Assembly (NCBI GenBank): GCA_008729055.1
Contig: SDUX01000010.1
Coordinates: 186,001 to 250,000 of the forward strand
Direction: 5' to 3'
DNA from: Pyropia haitanensis
Lineage: Eukaryota > Rhodophyta > Bangiophyceae > Bangiales > Bangiaceae
DNA: 64,000 bases
A program made the translations under genes and the position numbers. Under the pieces are notes generated by a model. It was given only the letters and a program-made list of their open reading frames with translations. It was not told where the DNA came from and ran no database searches. Positions within the stretch are counted from its first letter, which is position 1. Each line of letters starts with the position of its first letter. Below, piece after piece: positions 46,223 to 57,755 of the stretch.

Positions 46223-49200
46223 CGCGGGGAAAGGTGGCGGCTGCGACGAGGAGGACCTTCTAGCCAGGCGCTGTCGCAGACGCCGCCGCCGCTACAGGGA
46301 ACAACGTACAGACGGACCCCGTTGATGTCACACCCGCGGTCGCGACCACTTGCCGACGACGCGTGGCGCGTCTTGAAGGGCGCGTACGGCAAGGGCGCGG
46401 CTCGAAAGGGTGCGCGTGGCTTGCCGCCGTCCCCGACGCCTCTACGGGGAGCACTCTTCTGAATCTACGGCCGCAAGGTCTCCACCGTGACGGTGCCGGC
46501 CAGCCGGCGTCGATTAGCGCGCCTTTGACAACTTGAGCAGGTGACGCGTATCGCAGGCGGAGGGGGTGACCGATTGGGCCTTGCCCGCCGCCGCCGCCGC
46601 CACCGTCGCCGCAAACACCCCGTAGATCGCCACCGTCCGGGCGCTGACGGCCCCGCTCGCGCCGTGGGGCACGCCGCCGGGGACGCGTAGCAGCCCAAAG
46701 GGAGCAGAGCAGAGTGATCCGTATCCGCCGCCGTGGCGAAACGCGGCCGCCACGAGGTCGCCCTCGATCCACCAGACGTGGCTCCCGTGCCGACGCCTTC
46801 TTGGTGCTGCCGCCCCCCGCGCGCGCCGTCGGTCACGGTGGGCACCGGCGTCGCGCCTTGCGCCCGCCGCCGTCGCCGTCGCCGTTGGCCGGCAGGGACG
46901 CTGCGGATCTACCGCCCCGACGGGCGCCGCCGGTACCCCCGCCTTGCCGCCGCCGCTCGCCGCGCCGTCGGCGGCGGGAGCCCAGACGGGAAACAAGACG
47001 AAAGCGCGGGGCGAGAGGAAATCGACCCGTGGGAAGAGGCGACCGCGACCGCCTGTCGGGGTGTGGGGGGCGGCCGTGCCGACCGGCCGCCGTGCCGTGG
47101 CGTCCGCCGCCCGGTGAGCCGCAGATCCACCGCCTGGGGGAGGGGGAAGAGGGGGAAGGGCGCCGCCAATGCCGACCGTGACGCCGTGCGGAGCGGGACG
47201 GCCGCGGCCGGAAGAAGAAGGCGACGTGCCACGTCGGCCGCCAACGACCGGCCGGGCGGGTACAGCCTCGAGGGCGGCGGCGCGCGCGGCGGTCGCGCGC
47301 GCGTGCGCGCGCGCGCGCGGTTGCCGACCGCGGGCGGCGGCGTAACCGGCGGCCACGCGCGCGGCCGCGCGGGACCGCCTCGGGAGGAGGGGGGGGAGGG
47401 GAGCGAAAGGAGCGCGCGAGGGGGCCCCCCGACGCGCGGCGGTCGGCCCACACGCGCGCCCGCCGCCCCCTCCCCCCGTCGCGCGCCGCCGCGGCACCCC
47501 CCCCCGCCTCCAAAGGCGGCGTGCGCGCCACCCGTCGGATGCGTCGGCGCGAGATACCGCCACGCCGGGGGGGGGGGGAAGGGTGGCTGGCCCAGCCGCC
47601 GCCACCACACGCCCGCCGCACGCAGCGCCGCCACACACACGAGGGGAAGGGGCGGCGCGGGGAACGCAGGGGGGGGGGGGGGGGGAGGGGGGGAAGCGAG
47701 CGTGTGGGCGAGAGCGGGGGAGGAGCGCAGGTGTCCCGCAGCGTGGCCGTGAGGGGGGAGGGAAGAGAGGGGGGGGGCGTCCCGCACAGCGCGCGGAGGG
47801 GGTGGCAGGGGGGGGGGAGGTGCGCTGGCCGCGCCCGCGCGCCCGGGTTGGTGGCGGTCTATGGGCCCGCCGCCGCGGCCGGGCGCCGTCGTGGCGGCGG
47901 CCGCCGCGCCCGGCGGGTGGGCGGCGTCCAATCCGCCCCCCGCCCCGCGGGCCGTCGACACCCGACACCTGGAGGCGCCGCGCCGCGGCGGCGGCGGGCG
48001 GGCGGGCGGGCGGGGCGGCTCCCACCCCGCGTCTGGCGCGGCGGTCCCGCGGCTCCCCCACCCCACCTCACACGCCCGTCTGCAGTGGTCGCGGCGGCGG
48101 CAAATTGCGGCGGCGCGGCGGGTGGGTGATGGGTGGGTGGGCGGGAGGGCGGGTGGACGGGTGGCGTGGGGGGGGCGGAGGCGGCGCCCGCGTGCAGCGT
48201 GGCGTGGTGTGGTGGCGTCTGCCGACACCGCCACCCCCCACCGCCGCACCCCGCCGCACTCCCGCCGCCGCGGCCGCCGCCGCCGCCGTCGCCGCCGTTG
48301 CCGCCGCCGCCGCGTCGCCAGCGCGGTTTTCCGCGGCGGCCCAGAGCGCACCAGCGGGGGCCACGGCGGGGTGGGCTGGGCGGGCCGCCGCCCCCCCCCT
48401 CCGCGGCGGAAAGAATCCAGCGATCACTAATCACCTCCGCGAGAACGAGGGGGGGGGGGGGGGGCTAGGACGCTGACAGGGGGCGGTAGGGGGGGGGCGG
48501 GGGGTTGGCCGCGACGGCCGCCGCGCGGCGGCCACCCACAGCCAAAGACGTGCGTCGATTGGCCGCGGCGGGTGCGAGGGGGGGTGGTGGCGGCCAGCTG
48601 GGGGAAGCACAACACACCCGCGGCGGGGAAGGGGTTGGGGGGGGGGGGGGGGGGGGGGGGCGGGGCGCGGAAGCGAGTGAAAGTGGTGGTGAGGGGCTGA
48701 AGAGAGAACAAGAGCAGGGCGGAGGAAGCGGATTCGTCGGCCGGCAACCGACCGATCCAGGAGGGGGCGGGCGGCAACAGCGCCGCGCCGCCCCCGCGGC
48801 GGCTGTGGCCCCGCCGGGCGGGGGTGCCACCACGCAGACAGCGTGCCCGCGTGTGGGTCCCAGGGGGCCTCCACCCAGTGGTGGAGGCCGCCCGTCCGGA
48901 TCCGCTCCCGCCATGGCGGCCGCAACCGCCGCCGCCGCCGCTTCTTCTGACCCCGCTCTCTCCCCTGCCCAGGGATGGGGCCCGAGAAGCGGCAGCGCGG
49001 GGGCGCGGCGGGGGGCGGGAAGCGGGAGCGCCGCTGTGTGCACTTTTGATTGGTAGCGGCGGGGAGGCCAAAGAAGTAGGGGTCTACAGGGGGGGGGGGC
49101 ACGCGGCTGCGCGCACACACATGCAGGTGTGGTGTGTGCTGTGGGGTGGGGGGCAGGCCGCCAGGGGGCCACCAGCGGGGAGATCTGCGGAGGTAGCGCT

Positions 49201-51901
49201 GTGGCGGGGAACGAGCGGGGCAGGTCCACGCGGGCGGGGACCCGCAGAGGCCCCGCCGACACCGCGTGGGAGCAGACGCGGCAGCGCCTGGGCAGGGGCG
49301 GCCGACAACGGGGGTCTGCCCGTCCAGATCGTCTTGCAGCGCACTCCCCCTTGCCGTCTGCCTTTATTCTGTACTGGTGTGGTGCCCTCGTGGGGGCCTC
49401 CCGCCACCACGTCGCGGTCGGCAGGGCCGCCGTGACGGCACGCCACAGGCGCACACCACAGAACAGGTGGCCAGGGCGTGCCGCTGGATCGAGCCACCGC
49501 CGACTGGAACGTTGGTGCGGGTGGTGGGGGGTGGGCAACGCGCGCCCCCCTGCCCCGTGCCCCCCCCTTTCGAAGTGGCGCGGGGCTGTGGGGGGGGGGG
49601 GTAGGTGGGGGGCACCCACCGGGCGTGACGCGGCCGGGCCAAATCTCGCTGCCGGTGGCGGCGGGAGGGGGGAGGGGGGGGGGCACCCGGCCAATCCCGC
49701 TGCCCGTGGTGGTGGGGCCACGGCCGACGGCCGGCCGGGGGGGCCCGCACCGGCGCGGCGCGCCGGTCCCGGGTGCTCGACAGCTGGCCGTCGGGTCACG
49801 CGGGCTGCCGACTGCCTCTTCGTCACTATCGACAAAAAGTTGATCGTCGCTATCGACAAATTTTGATACACACCCCGATTGCGATAGCTTTGTGATGAGT
49901 TGGCCGGGGCCCGAAGTCGGGCCTAACGGGGTCAGTTTCGAAGGGTTGTGTTGGATGTGTGTATGTGTGTATGTGTGTAGCCTGTGTATTCTGGGGGTCT
50001 GGCTGTAATGCAGCCCCAGAGGTCCATATCAATCGACCATCGAAGAAGGCCAACAGCGTCCAACGAGCCCCCGCCAAGATTGACTCATCCCGCCACATCG
50101 TGTTTCCATCGGCAGACCCCCTAAGATGGAGAATCATTCCAAGGAGACGACGGCGGCGGCGACGGTGGCCACGACGGATCCAGCTTACCACCCATCGACC
50201 GCATTCGGGAAAATGCGACCCGGCCGTGCCGTTTTGCCAGGCCGCTGGGCAGTAACAAGTCTCATGGAGCGCTTTCATGCGCACCGCGGCGCCCACCTCC
50301 AGGCGACGGTCCTTACCGGGCCCCCGAGGACGCCGGCGAGGGCGGGGGGAAGGTTGGCCTGTGGGCTTGGGAGGCGGTGAGAAAAGGGGCAACGGGCACA
50401 GGGGGGGTAGAGCGAGTGGCAGGAGCGGCGATGGGTACAAGATCCGCGATGGGGGTGACAATGAGCATGCAGCCGGCAGTCTGGGGCTCATCCTTGGTGC
50501 ATATATGAGGGTGAGGAGGGGGGAGTGGGTGAGACGGCGCCGGTGGAGGAAGGCGCAGACGGAGGGGGGTGGATAGGCAGGGGGCGAGGCAAAAGGGGGG
50601 GCGGAGCACACCGCGGCCGCAGCAAGGGGAAGGGGTGCAGAGCAAAGGGATGGGAAGCGCTGGTGGTGGGTGCAGGAGTGCAAAGGAAGGCAATCCGAGG
50701 CAGGTGTGGCAGGCAGGGTACGTGGCGCGGACGCATGCTCCTCTGAGGAGCACTGTGATGGACGCCGCCGTACATGCTTGGAGTAGCGCGGGCGCACCAT
50801 CTGCCTAACGACTGTTGGCCATACAGTAGCTCTTCAGGAAGTGCCCTGCGATACGACTGGGGCGGTGTTCGCGCCATCGGAAGCAGTCGGTCGCGCGGAA
50901 AAGAGGGCGCCCACCGATGACAACCCGTCGTCTTTGGGCGTCCTCCGGTTCCCCCGAAGGCAAACAGACTGCGCTGAGTCCATTTCTGGCATCAGTTTCT
51001 GTCTCAGAAGAGTGGAAGACCCTGAAAACGGCCGCAAAAAACCGCCTCAATTGAGGCGAATCGCCTCAAATTGAGGCGAGCAGTAGAATAGACACTAGCC
51101 CCCCTTTTCGCCGTACAGTCCGTATTCGACTATGTGCGGCTTGATTATATGACCCCCCTCACATAACCGAGCCGCACATCGCACGAGATCCGTCCTCAGG
51201 TTGACAGAAATGTTCCGCGACAAAATCCAACACATATTTGAGTCGACAAATGCGCGCGCTGTTACGAAGTCCATCCGAGCAATACGGCAGCGACAAACAG
51301 GGTGCGGCCGCGTCGTCCGCTGCGCCTCCACCCGCAACATCACCTGCTACTGTACATACATGTACCCGCCGGCGTTCGCCGCAATCTATTTCGGGGTGCT
51401 TCCCTGACGCTTCATCATCCCACGATGTGGAGGCCATAGACGAAACGGTGGATATGGTACTGGGTGGGGAAGATGACGGGGAGTAAAATGTATACATATT
51501 TTTTTCTCTGGAACGGTTCTTTGCTGGGGTGCAGCAACCTCTCTTCTCTTTCCCTGTCGCCGCCTCCCCCTCCGCCATCAGGCACTTGGTCGGAACGCAA
51601 GGTAGCTCGCTTTCCAGCAGCCCCGCAGCGAAAGGCAGTCCTTGGCTTGCAACAGTAAGTAAAGTATTTCATGTACAGGTGACCCGAACAGCTGTGTACA
51701 CATGGCGTACAGTGATGAACCTCAGTGGGCTACTTGTACACATGGACCTGTCATATAACCGCGTACACACTGTAAGTCCGCTTCACGTGCTTCCTTTGAT
51801 AGCTCGCCGACAGCCCATCCACTCGGAAACCGCCACGTACGTACACGTGGAGGATGAAAACGCCGCGTTAAAGACTAAAAGTCCACATTGGTGGACCTGC
51901 C
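46223..51901. other. No confidently identified gene; composition changes across the region
   Basis: 46500-47220 on the - strand holds two competing frames with mildly protein-like text: GSHVWWIEGDLVAAAFRHGG with ARTVAIYGVFAATVAAAA, ending at 46514; and DVARRLLLPAAAVPLRTASR near 47240. I could not link them into a gene or name a product. 47300-49850 is GC-rich low complexity. From about 49860 GC drops. A duplicated CTATCGACAAA motif lies at 49829-49863. A frame at 51238-51486 ends in an acidic, Ser-rich tail, and a good splice-donor-like GTAAGT lies near 51654. This may be old mobile-element sequence into which the retrotransposon later inserted. Confidence 0.35.
51043..51078. repeat. Two adjacent perfect or near-perfect palindromes
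   Basis: CGCCTCAATTGAGGCG (51043-51058) and CGCCTCAAATTGAGGCG (51062-51078) are separated by three bases. Each half-site is identical, giving four CGCCTCAA half-sites in 36 bp. They could bind a dimeric protein or form paired hairpins. No function is evident. Confidence 0.85.
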
Positions 51902-51906
51902 CTTTG

Positions 51907-52479
51907 TGTGGTAGGATCACCAAACTAGTATGTAGAATAACGTAGCGGGGTCAACGGCCTTCGAACCGACCGGGCAATCGAGCAGAGGGTAGCCGTCGTC
52001 CGAGCACACCCAAGCACGAGTCTATGCAATGATCCCACTTCGTCTTGTCTCTCTGCGCTCCCCCCTCGCTACTCGATGCGAGGGAGCGCTTATATAGGCG
52101 CGGAGCAGCTCGCCACAGGCGCGACCAGGCACTCCACACCCCCCAGGGAAAGCAAAGCACACAAGCAAATCAATCAGACAGCGCGGCGCGAGGATTCAGC
52201 GGTAATCGCCAGCGCGGCCATTGTGTGCCATCGAGGATGACATCAGTTGATGGCATGGTATGGACAGTTCCATCGCGTTTCATCAGCTTACAGCAATGAC
52301 ATGTCGGCGTCAAATCGATTGCACGACAATCGTGTCAGCAGCACCAGCGACATCCAGATCCGTCTAGAAGTGTCGCGTGGTGACAGGGTACACAGCGGGG
52401 ATGACGCCACCGTGTTAGACAGCGAGGCCGCGCGTGGCCGCACGAAATTGACGACAGCAGCATCAGGAAGGGATTCACA
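51907..52479 (-). repeat. 3' LTR of the copia element
   Basis: 573 bp, TG...CA, a direct repeat of 57756-58328. On the element's strand it follows the polypurine tract at 52480-52495. The Pol stop codon lies in its first bases. Confidence 0.95.
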
Positions 52480-55400
52480 CTCCCACCTTTTCCTTATCCG
52501 AGCGCTGCGGTTCCGCCTTCTCCGGCGTCCGGATGATCCACTGCTCCACAGGCTGCCGGTCCACCGACGTCCGCAAGACGTCGTCAAGACTCATGCAGAA
52601 ACCCGGCTTCGTCAGCCCGTCCGCAAGGTTGTTCGCCGACTTGACCAGGCCGACGTTGGAGATCTCCTTGCGGTTGTAGGCCTCCCGTGCAGCAGCAATG
52701 TCGATCATGAGCCGCTTCTCCGTCGTATGTGAAGCACGTGTGATGACGTCAAACAACTGCTTGGAGTCCGTTAGCATCGTCAACGGTACCGGTTGCTTGT
52801 ACAGACGCTCCAGGTCATACTTGATGATGAAGGCTTCGTCGAACGCGTTGGCAAACGCGTAGACCTCACCCGCCATGATGGAGCGCACGACGCGACGGGA
52901 CTTCTTGCTTGAGTAGGCTAGCACGTGACAGCGGTCCGCAGCGTCACACAGCAGGATGACAAAGCCTAGCTGTGAAGAGTTGTCGTCGTTCGACGCAAAG
53001 GAAGCGTCGGCGTACACGCGCAGATGCAGGGTGGTTCGGTCCAGCGGCCGGTATGACAGCACTAGGTCTGCCGTTGACCTAGCGTACTTGATAGCCTTGT
53101 TCAGCTCCTGCACGTGACGTCTGGCAAAGGTCTTAGATGATACTTGAGCCGCACGGTTGATGGCAGCGCACAGGTCCGGGCGGCTATGCGCCAGCCATGC
53201 AAAGGAAGCTCGGACGGAGACGAACTCGTCATAGGTGATGTCCGTCGGCATGATGCGCACCAGCTTGATGTACTCCGGCTGACTCAGCGTGAAGTGCCGC
53301 CAGGGCGTAGTGAGTGTGCGCACCTGGACGCCCAGAAACTCCGTGTTGTCCCATTCACGCGGCTTGGAGTCAAAGTGGGTCAGCGTCTTCTCGGTCAGCC
53401 GCTGGAACTCCTCATTTCCACCAAGCAGCATGTCGTCCACGTACGAGCCAAGAAGTCCGTCGACATCGTCTTCTCCATCCTTGACGTACAGAGCCGGGTC
53501 TCCCGTAAGCGGCGACATGGAGAGGTCGTCCTCGACATGGGAAGTCATTGTCGCGCTCCAGTAGTCGCCCGCGTCACAGAGACCGTACAAGGGCTTGAGG
53601 ATGCGCAGCACTTCACCCTCAGCAACGCCCAATATGGCTCGGTCCTCCTCGCGTGGGGCGAGGTACACCGGTCGACTCAACTTGTCCTTGCTCTGAAGGT
53701 ACGACTGGTTGACGTCGTGCGAGAAGATCCTGAAGCCGCGAACAGCACTGGTGGACACGATAATCTTGGTCGAGCGCTGTCGTAGTGTAGACAGGTTGTG
53801 CACCACGAACGGCTTGGCCTTGTCCCGGTGTCCCTGCACCACGTAGCGACTCTTGCCCTTCTCCTTCGATGTGCCGACGTGCTTCAGGGCGTGGACAAAG
53901 CGTCCACTCAGGATGTTGGCTTCACGAGGAAGGTCATTGCGCTTGACAGCAACCCACACTTTCCGCTTCAGGAGTCCCTCTGCTTCCGCTTGGCGTGCGC
54001 CTTGGATGATCTGCGAAGATATACGCACGTCGCCAGGCTTGAGCACTTCCGTCACGAAGACTTCTGTTGCCCGCGGAATCGCCCTTGCCGGGTGCTCTGC
54101 AGCAGCTTCCGTTGCCGTCGGCGCCACTTGTCCGTCCTCAGCGACTTCAACGACGTCGCGAACACGAGGTGGGTCCGGTGTCGGTGTCGTAGCATCTTCC
54201 AGTGTGGCAGCCGTCGTGCCAGCCTCTTCCTGCCGGTACTCCTTTACCTTGTCCACGGAGAAGAGCTTCACGGAGTTGCCGACGTTGAGCCACACCTGCT
54301 TACCATCGGTAGACAGGACTTGGTACGGTCCCGTCCACTTGTCGACGGGTTTCTCGCGGTAGACAAGCACGGACATGCCCGCTCGGATGACAGCATCGGC
54401 AGCGCCTGGGACGCGGCTGCGCACGGCGCGCTCCAGACGCGACTTGGCTACGTGCTTTGCCATCTCTTGGCGGGCGGCGTGCATCGCCATGACGCGGTCT
54501 CGTTGAGCAGGAAGGTTGATCGGGGCTACGGGCATCCGAGGAAGAACTCCAAACACCAGCAAAGTCGGAACGAGCCCGCTTGGTCCAGCCGTCTGGTTCA
54601 TCCCCCACACGGAGAGCGCCAAAGCATCCTCTGCAGGCAAGTCAGGGTGAGAAGCCCGTACGCGCCAGTAGATGCGCCGAAGGAAGGCATGGTAGCGCTC
54701 GCCGACACCAAGGGAGTTGTGCGACTCCACGCCTGACTCCAATCGCTTGATGCCCACTGATTGCTGTAGCGCCTTCCATTCGTCAGACGCCAGCTGTGGC
54801 CCTTGGTCGGTGTGCATGAAGTCTGAGTAGCCGATGTACGGGGTCACCCAGCAACGTACGTATGCCCGCCAGACGTCCTCCGTAGACTCGCCGCTTGAGA
54901 GGAACACGGCTGCACTGAAGAGCGTGTCCTTGTCGACCACATGCAGGAGCGGCTTCCCATCGAGGTACATGATGTCTAGAAGCACCGTCCGGTTGAAGAT
55001 AATATCCTCAGGAGGCAGAGCCACTCGGAACCTGCTTGGCTCCTTCGAGAGTCGCTGACATAAGTCGCACGTGCTGGAAACCTCCTGCAGCTGCTTCAGG
55101 GTGCTTGGCTTGGCGTGTTCACCTCCGGCCTTGTTGATGACGGCATACAGGCGGTCCGGCTGCGGATGGAAGAAGTGTCGGTGCATCTTGCGTAGTTCCG
55201 GCATGGTGTACAGCACGTTGTGCTCCCAGACGTAGTAGACATGTCCAAGCTTTCGCACGAGCGGCATCGTCACTGAGTAAGCTTCGCACACGAGTCGGTT
55301 GAGCACGGTGTTGGCGTACATGTGAAACTTGTCGAGGGTGTCAAGCCCGAACAGAAGCGGCACGTTCACGTCCACAACGTCCACCGTCAGCTCTAAGAAG

Positions 55401-55708
55401 TAGTCGTCCGCGAGCGGAATGCGTATAGTCAGCGTACCGATGCTTGCATGCCGGCTTCCACCAAACCGGTACACCTCCGGCGTCTTGTCTTGCTCCAGTC
55501 GGCGCTGTAACCCGGCCCACTTCAGGTACGCATAAGCCTGCTGCTTGCCGATGACCGTCCGCTGGGCTCCAGTGTCGACGCACGCACCTTGGAAGTCTTC
55601 CACCGCCTGCAACAGCGTCAAGAACCCGGGGTCCTCCTCGACACGCGGGGGTCGACCCCGTCGTCTGTGTGCGAGGGCAAGTCGACGATTCTTGCCCTCT
55701 ACACAAAA
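52475..55708 (-). CDS. pol: Copia Pol: protease, integrase, reverse transcriptase, RNase H
   Basis: The frame is open from the Gag overlap (55708) to 52475. No ATG opens it; the first candidate codon near 55621 is TTG. Domains in order: an aspartic protease with CVDTGAQRTVIG; an integrase zinc site (H-x-H...CDLCQ) and core (VLLDIMYLD, then FMHTDQGPQLASDEW, then a Glu in SLGVGERYHAFL); a reverse transcriptase with LKPLYGLCDAGDYW and the catalytic YVDDMLLGG; and an RNase H with YADASFAS and SIMAGEVYAFANAFDEAF. The length of about 1,070 residues is normal once Gag is separate. The frame is -1 relative to Gag and overlaps its last codons, so it is probably made as a Gag-Pol fusion by ribosomal slippage. 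No broken catalytic motif is seen. The C-terminal codons overlap the polypurine tract and enter the LTR. Confidence 0.95.
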   Translation of the reverse strand, partial: FCVEGKNRRLALAHRRRGRPPRVEEDPGFLTLLQAVEDFQGACVDTGAQRTVIGKQQAYAYLKWAGLQRRLEQDKTPEVYRFGGSRHASIGTLTIRIPLADDYFLELTVDVVDVNVPLLFGLDTLDKFHMYANTVLNRLVCEAYSVTMPLVRKLGHVYYVWEHNVLYTMPELRKMHRHFFHPQPDRLYAVINKAGGEHAKPSTLKQLQEVSSTCDLCQRLSKEPSRFRVALPPEDIIFNRTVLLDIMYLDGKPLLHVVDKDTLFSAAVFLSSGESTEDVWRAYVRCWVTPYIGYSDFMHTDQGPQLASDEWKALQQSVGIKRLESGVESHNSLGVGERYHAFLRRIYWRVRASHPDLPAEDALALSVWGMNQTAGPSGLVPTLLVFGVLPRMPVAPINLPAQRDRVMAMHAARQEMAKHVAKSRLERAVRSRVPGAADAVIRAGMSVLVYREKPVDKWTGPYQVLSTDGKQVWLNVGNSVKLFSVDKVKEYRQEEAGTTAATLEDATTPTPDPPRVRDVVEVAEDGQVAPTATEAAAEHPARAIPRATEVFVTEVLKPGDVRISSQIIQGARQAEAEGLLKRKVWVAVKRNDLPREANILSGRFVHALKHVGTSKEKGKSRYVVQGHRDKAKPFVVHNLSTLRQRSTKIIVSTSAVRGFRIFSHDVNQSYLQSKDKLSRPVYLAPREEDRAILGVAEGEVLRILKPLYGLCDAGDYWSATMTSHVEDDLSMSPLTGDPALYVKDGEDDVDGLLGSYVDDMLLGGNEEFQRLTEKTLTHFDSKPREWDNTEFLGVQVRTLTTPWRHFTLSQPEYIKLVRIMPTDITYDEFVSVRASFAWLAHSRPDLCAAINRAAQVSSKTFARRHVQELNKAIKYARSTADLVLSYRPLDRTTLHLRVYADASFASNDDNSSQLGFVILLCDAADRCHVLAYSSKKSRRVVRSIMAGEVYAFANAFDEAFIIKYDLERLYKQPVPLTMLTDSKQLFDVITRASHTTEKRLMIDIAAAREAYNRKEISNVGLVKSANNLADGLTKPGFCMSLDDVLRTSVDRQPVEQWIIRTPEKAEPQRSDKEKVGV
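52480..52495 (-). promoter_or_regulatory. Polypurine tract for plus-strand priming
   Basis: On the element's strand AAGGAAAAGGTGGGAG lies directly before the 3' LTR. An uninterrupted 16-purine run in this position is the expected second-strand primer. It also encodes the last Pol residues. Confidence 0.85.
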
Positions 55709-57231
55709 TCCGGGTCGTCACTCTGCGTCTCTTCGCCATCCTTGTTGGCCTGCTCCGAATCCTCCACTAAGGCCTCAAAGATGTCGACGTCGTCCTTCGC
55801 CCCACCGCATGACTCGTCGCTCTCATCGGCCTTGACATCGTCGCCGCCATCGCCGGTTACTCCGGCGGCATCGAGCTGCGAGCAAAGCTGGTATAGAATG
55901 GCGCTGGCCACAGGTTGCGCCGCACGCTTCTTGGCGTAGTACTCCAACTTGCGCTTGGCAGCCTTGATAGCATTGACAGGATGAGGGCAGTCGCCAAGGG
56001 AGTGCGAGCGATCGTCACAGTTGAAGCACCCCATCAGAGACAACGGGTCAAACCGCTGCGCACCACTTCCTCCCTTGGCTGCGTGTCGCTTGCCAATGTC
56101 CTTGTTCCGGCGCATATAGCGACCCTGGCCAGCAAAGAGGATGCCTGGTACCTTGTCGTCGGGAGTTGCAGCTCCGTGTGTGATGTCATCGCGCATGACC
56201 GCCAAGCGAGCCTCGTTATGTAGATGAAGTGCAGCCTCCAGCTCGCCGTACAGCTGTTGGAAAGTCAGACTGTGCGTCGCGATGCGGCTCAGAGGCTCGG
56301 TAGCCCACGAGTTGCCGACGACCGCATTCCGCAGGAACTCGACCTTATACGACTCGCCGTGATGCGAGCGGGGCACTTGCGGCGCCAGCTTGCTGATAGT
56401 CTTGTACGTCTTTTCCAGCGCCGCGGTAGTGTCGGTCCCGTCCTTGACGAAGGAGCTGAGCCGCAAGCTGCTCAGATAGTTCTTGACTCGGTCTTGACGG
56501 ACGATGGAGTTGTACTCGGCGCTGACCATGTCCACGGCCTGGGCAAACGTAGCCGCGGTCCCGTGCACGCGGTCAAGGAAGAAGCGCTTGGCATCACCGC
56601 GAAGCAGGTTGTGCAGGTACTGCAGCTTCTGTGTCGCAGTCAGTTCGTAGTCTCGCGCGACCTGCTGATACTCGGCCACAAACTCACTCCAGCTCTCCCC
56701 CAGGTTGCCACTGAACTTTGCCGCTTGGTCTCGAAAGCGCATGGCAACGTTGTGGGCAGCGCGGTCCACCCCAACGCTTGGTGCCGCAGCGCTGCTACCA
56801 GTAGTCAATGCGCTCTGTTGCTGAGGTCCCGGTGCACGAGAGCGACGACCAGCGGCTTCCACCTCCGAGGCCAGCTCCGTGGCGATAGTCCGCTCCTCGG
56901 CTTCCGGGTACAGCGCCGTTGCCAGCGTCATCTTGATGCGGTGGGAGGAGTGCTGCTCCAGGTTCGCGCCGTGCGCGTTCAGCCAGTTGCGCAGGTCCCG
57001 GTGAAGGTACGGCAACGCCACCATGCTCGGACCAAAGAGGACGGCAGGTGGGAGTAGCTCAGCAACAGCAGCCTTGACCTGCTCTCCTGACATGGGAGTG
57101 GTCGCCAGCTCGGCCTCCAGCATGCGGACGGACGCGATTACGCCCTTCTGCTCCTCGTTCAGCAAGCTGGTGTCCACGGCAGCCAGAAAGGTGGGCAGCG
57201 CCGCCTGGGATGTCGTTGAAACGTTCGCCAT
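55699..57231 (-). CDS. gag: Copia Gag, nucleocapsid-type structural protein
   Basis: 510 residues from an ATG 525 bp after the 5' LTR. The middle part (about 170-330) has the helical text of copia Gag proteins, for example FSGNLGESWSEFVAEYQQ, then QKLQYLHNLLRGDAKRFFLD. At about 400 is a zinc knuckle CFNCDDRSHSLGDCP, matching C-x2-C-x4-H-x4-C, for packaging the RNA. The C-terminal 70 residues are strongly acidic. A run of four T sits two codons before the TAG stop, where Pol overlaps in the -1 frame. Confidence 0.93.
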   Translation of the reverse strand: MANVSTTSQAALPTFLAAVDTSLLNEEQKGVIASVRMLEAELATTPMSGEQVKAAVAELLPPAVLFGPSMVALPYLHRDLRNWLNAHGANLEQHSSHRIKMTLATALYPEAEERTIATELASEVEAAGRRSRAPGPQQQSALTTGSSAAAPSVGVDRAAHNVAMRFRDQAAKFSGNLGESWSEFVAEYQQVARDYELTATQKLQYLHNLLRGDAKRFFLDRVHGTAATFAQAVDMVSAEYNSIVRQDRVKNYLSSLRLSSFVKDGTDTTAALEKTYKTISKLAPQVPRSHHGESYKVEFLRNAVVGNSWATEPLSRIATHSLTFQQLYGELEAALHLHNEARLAVMRDDITHGAATPDDKVPGILFAGQGRYMRRNKDIGKRHAAKGGSGAQRFDPLSLMGCFNCDDRSHSLGDCPHPVNAIKAAKRKLEYYAKKRAAQPVASAILYQLCSQLDAAGVTGDGGDDVKADESDESCGGAKDDVDIFEALVEDSEQANKDGEETQSDDPDFV

Positions 57232-57755
57232 CGTTGCACGTCAACAAGCACCCGCAGCACAGAAGGAACGTCAAAGCACGTGGGCAGCAGACACACACGA
57301 CGTCACAGGCATCCGAGCGTACACGACAACGCAGCACACGAGCAGACACACCCCGTTCGAGTTGCGGGCGTCCTTCCCCAAGCCTGTCGGCGCACCGGTG
57401 TTACCCGGAGGGGGTCGGCCGTAGACCTTGTAGAACGTCAACACGTACGAGCACCACGGATCCTAGACAGGCTCCGACCCGAAGGTCGTCGCCCCAGTCA
57501 CCAGGTGCGCGCACGCTCTGTCCCCTCGTTGGTTCAAGTGCCCTTGCCCTTGTACTGCGCCGTGCACACGCGCGGCAAGACTGTGACAGCCGCGCGCCCC
57601 TTCCGCACACGTACTCCGCGCGCACACAGCTGCGCCGCGCGCCTTGTCTTGGTCGTCGCGCGCCGTCAGCGACCAGCACGCGCCTTGCTCACGCGCACCG
57701 CCACCTTCCGGAGCGCGTCTTGCTCACGAGCACAGGTATCCTGTTGATTCGCGAA

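Noticed and set aside
46514..48061. A 515-codon - strand frame
   Set aside because: Only its last 90 codons look mildly protein-like. The rest is Arg/Pro low complexity and competes with another frame, so no gene is called.
52045..52299. An 84-codon frame repeated at 57894-58148
   Set aside because: It is a chance open frame inside each LTR copy. The duplication reflects the LTRs, not a gene family.
52475..55621. Pol beginning at 55621
   Set aside because: The codon there is TTG and the frame stays open upstream to the Gag overlap, so it is not a true start.
53144..57424. Several + strand open frames of 100-310 codons across the retrotransposon
   Set aside because: They are antisense shadows of Gag and Pol with no domain.
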